From Psychrobacter sp. PL19 (GTDB lineage Bacteria > Pseudomonadota > Gammaproteobacteria > Pseudomonadales > Moraxellaceae): 64,000 nucleotides of DNA. A program made the translations under genes and the position numbers. Location of the stretch: contig NZ_JAGING010000001.1 of NCBI RefSeq assembly GCF_017875835.1, positions 930,001-994,000 on the forward strand. Direction: 5' to 3'. This document shows positions 63,576 to 64,000 of this stretch, piece after piece (within the stretch, counting starts at the first letter, position 1; each line of letters starts with the position of its first letter). Below the pieces are notes generated by a model that was not told the origin of the DNA, made no database searches, and was given only the letters and a program-made list of their open reading frames with translations.

Positions 63576-63713
63576 TATGGTTAAAATACCTTAAAAACGC
63601 TAGGGTACTGCTGATATAAGCTTTTTGCAGCCTCTGTCTGCGTAGGCACAGCAAGCAAGAAAAACGTATGCCAGCAGTAGGTTATGTCTCGATATTACTT
63701 TTCATTGACTATA
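63576..63713 (+). repeat. 138-bp palindromic dispersed repeat, copy D
   Basis: Same element as copies A-C; begins TATGGTT (one change from TATAGTT) and ends GACTATA. It lies 16 bp after the DUF6586-like gene stop and its right end is 5 bp from the stop of the convergent gene at 63719. Confidence 0.92.
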
Positions 63714-63718
63714 TTAGC

Positions 63719-64000
63719 TTATTCTGGCATTGGTGGCATGCGTTTGGCCGGAGTTGGGGTTAATAGGTTCTTCGGAACACTAGTCTCACTAGTAGGTTTT
63801 GTCTGCTCTGGCTTTTCTGAATTATCCGACTCTGCAGTAGGTTTGGGTTCAGGCGCTCTGCGTTGTTGAGCTGTCGGTTTAACCAGCTTTGCGGCGGCAC
63901 TCTCATTACCTTCTCCATTATCACGAGTGACAATACCATCGTCAGTCATTTCTATTACTTGTTGCTGTTGTTTTTTTGACTTGGCACGGTTACTGATTGA
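63719..64000 (-). CDS. C-terminal part of an unidentified protein, low complexity
   Basis: The frame is open from the right window edge to the stop at 63719 (93 codons visible), so the ATG at 63949 is probably internal. The visible part has a basic Gln-rich segment (AKSKKQQQQ) and then a Pro/Glu/Lys/Thr-rich tail (EPKPTAESDN, KPEQTKPTSE) typical of a disordered C-terminus. No domain recognised. The body of the protein lies outside the window. Confidence 0.5.
   Translation of the reverse strand, partial: SISNRAKSKKQQQQVIEMTDDGIVTRDNGEGNESAAAKLVKPTAQQRRAPEPKPTAESDNSEKPEQTKPTSETSVPKNLLTPTPAKRMPPMPE

Overview
The window reads as a chromosomal segment of a gammaproteobacterium of the family Moraxellaceae, most likely Psychrobacter. 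This rests on the protein sequences (FadB, RpoB, PabB, type-B L31, a rsmI/yraN/dolP cluster, a rpsL-rpsG-fusA-tuf-tRNA-Trp-secE-nusG-rplKAJL-rpoBC block), moderate-to-low G+C, long AT-rich intergenic gaps and many short in-frame tandem repeats. The assignment is by recognition, not by a database search.

Layout. 1-10.4 kb: 5' end of a prenyl diphosphate synthase (minus); fadB-fadA for fatty-acid beta-oxidation; an isochorismatase-type hydrolase; psd (minus) divergent from dtd; phoB-phoR with a Pho-box-like site; an M23 peptidase convergent with phoR. 10.4-14.5 kb: an island-like insert with a degraded gene, a radical SAM enzyme and a sodium/solute symporter. It lies between the real 5' end of the M23 gene and a second, decayed copy of that same end. 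14.5-19.8 kb: LOG-family hydrolase, FAD oxidoreductase, secreted-repeat lipoprotein, YceI protein and zinc-independent ribosomal protein L31B with a structured leader. 19.9-24.7 kb (minus): an NAD salvage cluster (NMN adenylyltransferase/Nudix fusion, nicotinamide phosphoribosyltransferase, overlapping SGNH hydrolase) and an alpha/beta hydrolase. 25-33 kb: nfuA, metY, PfkB-family kinase, rsmI divergent from yraN, dolP-like lipoprotein, secreted esterase. 33.4-38.6 kb: ibaG-murA-hisG-hisD-hisC. 38.8-43.7 kb: fabB-pabB (minus) and an EcsC-family protein. 44-62.9 kb: the translation/transcription core (rpsL, rpsG, fusA, tuf, tRNA-Trp, secE, nusG, rplK, rplA, rplJ, rplL, rpoB, rpoC). 63-64 kb: a small DUF6586-like protein and the C-terminal end of an unidentified protein.

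The most notable non-coding signal is a 138-bp palindromic element present four times (4648-4785 inverted, 27627-27764, 49155-49292, 63576-63713). All copies have the same length, share inverted ends, and show a paired substitution that keeps the hairpin intact, so it behaves like a MITE or a mobile structured RNA/DNA element. The second is the direct repeat flanking the radical SAM/symporter island, which suggests integration by recombination. The third is a set of coding and promoter minisatellites (rsmI, yraN, phoR, pabB, fabB promoter, a heptad micro-ORF at 32105) that could vary between strains. No CRISPR array, prophage, transposase gene or rRNA was seen.
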